Origin: Branchiostoma floridae
Lineage: Eukaryota > Chordata > Leptocardii > Amphioxiformes > Branchiostomatidae
Direction of reading: 5' to 3'
NCBI RefSeq assembly: GCF_000003815.2
Contig: NC_049981.1
Location: 31,420,248-31,484,247, forward strand
DNA length: 64,000 nt
Shown here: positions 63,001 through 64,000 of the stretch, piece by piece
How the letters are laid out: every line of letters begins with the position of its first letter
Position numbering within the stretch: the stretch's first letter is position 1
Notes under the pieces: model-generated
What the model saw: the letters and a program-made list of their open reading frames with translations, nothing else
Databases searched by the model: none
What the model was told of the DNA's origin: nothing
Program-made: the position numbers and the translations under genes

Positions 63001-64000
63001 GAAAGTAGGCCAACACTTGATAATTGTTTCCCATACAAAGAGATACAATGGTGGATGGGTTATGCTGAGTCACAGAGACTACATGTGTTCTATGTGCAGT
63101 TAGCATGTCATTGTATATAGATATTGTGTCCAGTTGTCATAACTACCCTTCTAAATAACACGCCAGCTTCTGTATCTGAATAGCCGGTACAACAGCCTTT
63201 CAGCGTAATACACCAGCTTCTGTATCTGTATACTTTCAGTCTAACCGCCTATACTACGCCTATAGCGTACCAAACCAGCCTCTTTATCTGTATTCATAAC
63301 TTTATAGCCGGTATAACCGTCCTTGGGCTTAAGACACAAGCTTCGACAAGACTTGTGCCGTGTGGCGTTACGCGCCAGCTTCGGAGGCACGTGGCGACAC
63401 CAGCGTGACATTACAGTTACGTACACTGAACGATCTGTGACACTTAACCTTTGCACCTCTAACTCCAGACGTTGTTTAAACCCCTCCAACCACCGAACAT
63501 TAAATGTAACAGTGTGTTACCATAGCGTACCTGTCTCCTTGGCCACGAAGCGAGCGATCGGCATGCTCTGGCACAACTTGACTCCGTCAACATCCAGTAC
63601 GGGCAGCTGGCCCATGGGAGTCGCTGAAACGGAAAGATTACGTTAGACTCTTCTGGCGAGACGTCTTACGTCACCTGAATTGGCTGAATCTAAGAAAATT
63701 TCTCTGCTGTTATCACATTTACAGTGGAATAGGAATTTAAAGTAATCGTTTGAGCTATTGACCAAGGTATCTGTATCTATATAGCTGGTATAACCGCCCT
63801 TCGGCGTAACACACCAGCTTCTGTATCTGTATCTATATAGCCGGTATAACCGTCCTTCGGCGTAACACATCACCTTAGAACTGTATCTGTATTTACATAG
63901 CCGGTATAACCACCCTTGTGAGCGAGTGAGTGGGGTTAGCTCCTGCTAATTCAATTACTTATTCATCATCAGAAACAGAACAAACATTGGAGAAACTTTC
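60069..64000 (-). CDS. GST-6: divergent sigma-class glutathione transferase, 5' end outside window
   Basis: Visible exons: 63531-63623 (exon 2), 61744-61859, 61079-61174, 60069-60233; exon 1 must lie beyond 64000 (intron 1 of GST-5 is about 770 bp, and only 377 bases remain here). Parts: GQLPVLDVDG, CQSMPIARFVAKETG, LEQAQADAFVDEIIPILP, RCEKLCGSNGFLVGNS, LLWCDLVLHTVGYNIENYK, ending AKRPDTKF. It shares with GST-5 the Pro-containing MPIARF motif, the kept Asp93 equivalent and the LLWCD helix start. Exon 3 has the normal length and its donor GTTCGT has no LINE, so it shows the ancestral state. Catalytic Tyr cannot be checked because exon 1 is missing. The bases around the stop codon are partly duplicated (AGAAMNTGGTGTCCGG twice, 60050-60080). 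Confidence 0.9.
60560..60790. mobile_element. tRNA-derived SINE in GST-6 intron 4
   Basis: The Pol III B-box-like GAGTTCGATACCC lies near 60625, followed by a SINE body (CTTGGGAAAGGGACTTAACACG, GGTGTAAAAATGGGTACC) whose second half resembles 56730-56800. GST-5 lacks it at this place. Confidence 0.6.
60882..61021. mobile_element. Foldback element in GST-6 intron 4
   Basis: TAAACTTTCTTCCAACACAA at the left and TTGTGTTGGAAGAAAGTT at the right; centre TCTTCGGGATCAATA. Same family and place as the remnant in GST-5. Confidence 0.85.
61913..62145. mobile_element. MITE in GST-6 intron 2
   Basis: CACTCTCACTGTACTTGTGTC and TGCGTCACTGCGGGGTT at the left are mirrored by AACCCCGCAGTGACGCA and CAAGTGCAGTGAGAGTG at the right. 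Same family as 5655-5878. Confidence 0.8.
63150..63912. repeat. Two clusters of a 57-bp repeat flanking GST-6 exon 2
   Basis: Units of about TAGCCGGTATAACCGTCCTTCGGCGTAACACACCAGCTTCTG with TATCTGTATCTATA occur about four times at 63150-63330 (diverged) and about three times at 63770-63912 (close). Related fragments occur at 8300-8400. Confidence 0.75.

Overview
The window looks like nuclear DNA of a lancelet (Branchiostoma-type cephalochordate). This is an inference from intron-rich animal genes, a tandem family of sigma-class glutathione transferases resembling chordate haematopoietic prostaglandin D synthase, and a dense load of short inverted-repeat transposons, foldback elements, tRNA-like SINEs and minisatellites. 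Two assembly gaps (5879-6351 and 30552-30651) interrupt it. No species assignment can be proven from the sequence alone.

Layout. (1) 681-5107, plus strand: a five-exon gene for an unrecognised protein of about 204 residues. (2) 7834-23375, minus strand: eight intact single-exon open frames of only 35-37 codons. All encode the same kind of single-pass membrane micropeptide, with a core close to Q-x-L-x-I-N-F-L-I-I-x-x-L and the C-terminus E-T-[FV]-F-F. Ungapped comparison with phospholamban places Q29, L31, I33, N34, F35, I38 and I40 on identical residues, so I read this as a tandem array of phospholamban/sarcolipin-like micropeptide genes. Three members (copies 4-6) sit in a recent 1.5-kb tandem duplication that carries promoter, coding frame and poly(A) signal together. 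These frames are below the usual gene-calling length, so the array is probably unannotated and is my main candidate for an undescribed system. (3) 23376-31554: mostly transposon-rich sequence, with one orphan NRF1/YY1/E2F-type promoter and a 5' splice site near 30.8-30.9 kb. (4) 31555-64000, minus strand: six head-to-tail sigma-class GST genes. Five are complete and the sixth loses exon 1 past the window edge. All share a five-exon structure with intron phases 1-1-0-0 and encode 201-203 residues.

How the parts may work. The micropeptides would be expected in sarco/endoplasmic reticulum membrane as modulators of a calcium pump (inference from family resemblance). The GSTs would be cytosolic dimers using glutathione for conjugation or prostaglandin isomerisation. 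GST-2 and GST-5 each have a full antioxidant-response-element match just upstream of a TATA box, which suggests stress induction. GST-1/2 form one close pair and GST-5/6 a second, divergent pair. Transposons have altered this locus: a LINE tail now supplies the 5' splice site of GST-5 exon 3, and a hAT-like element lies 24 bp past the GST-2 stop codon.
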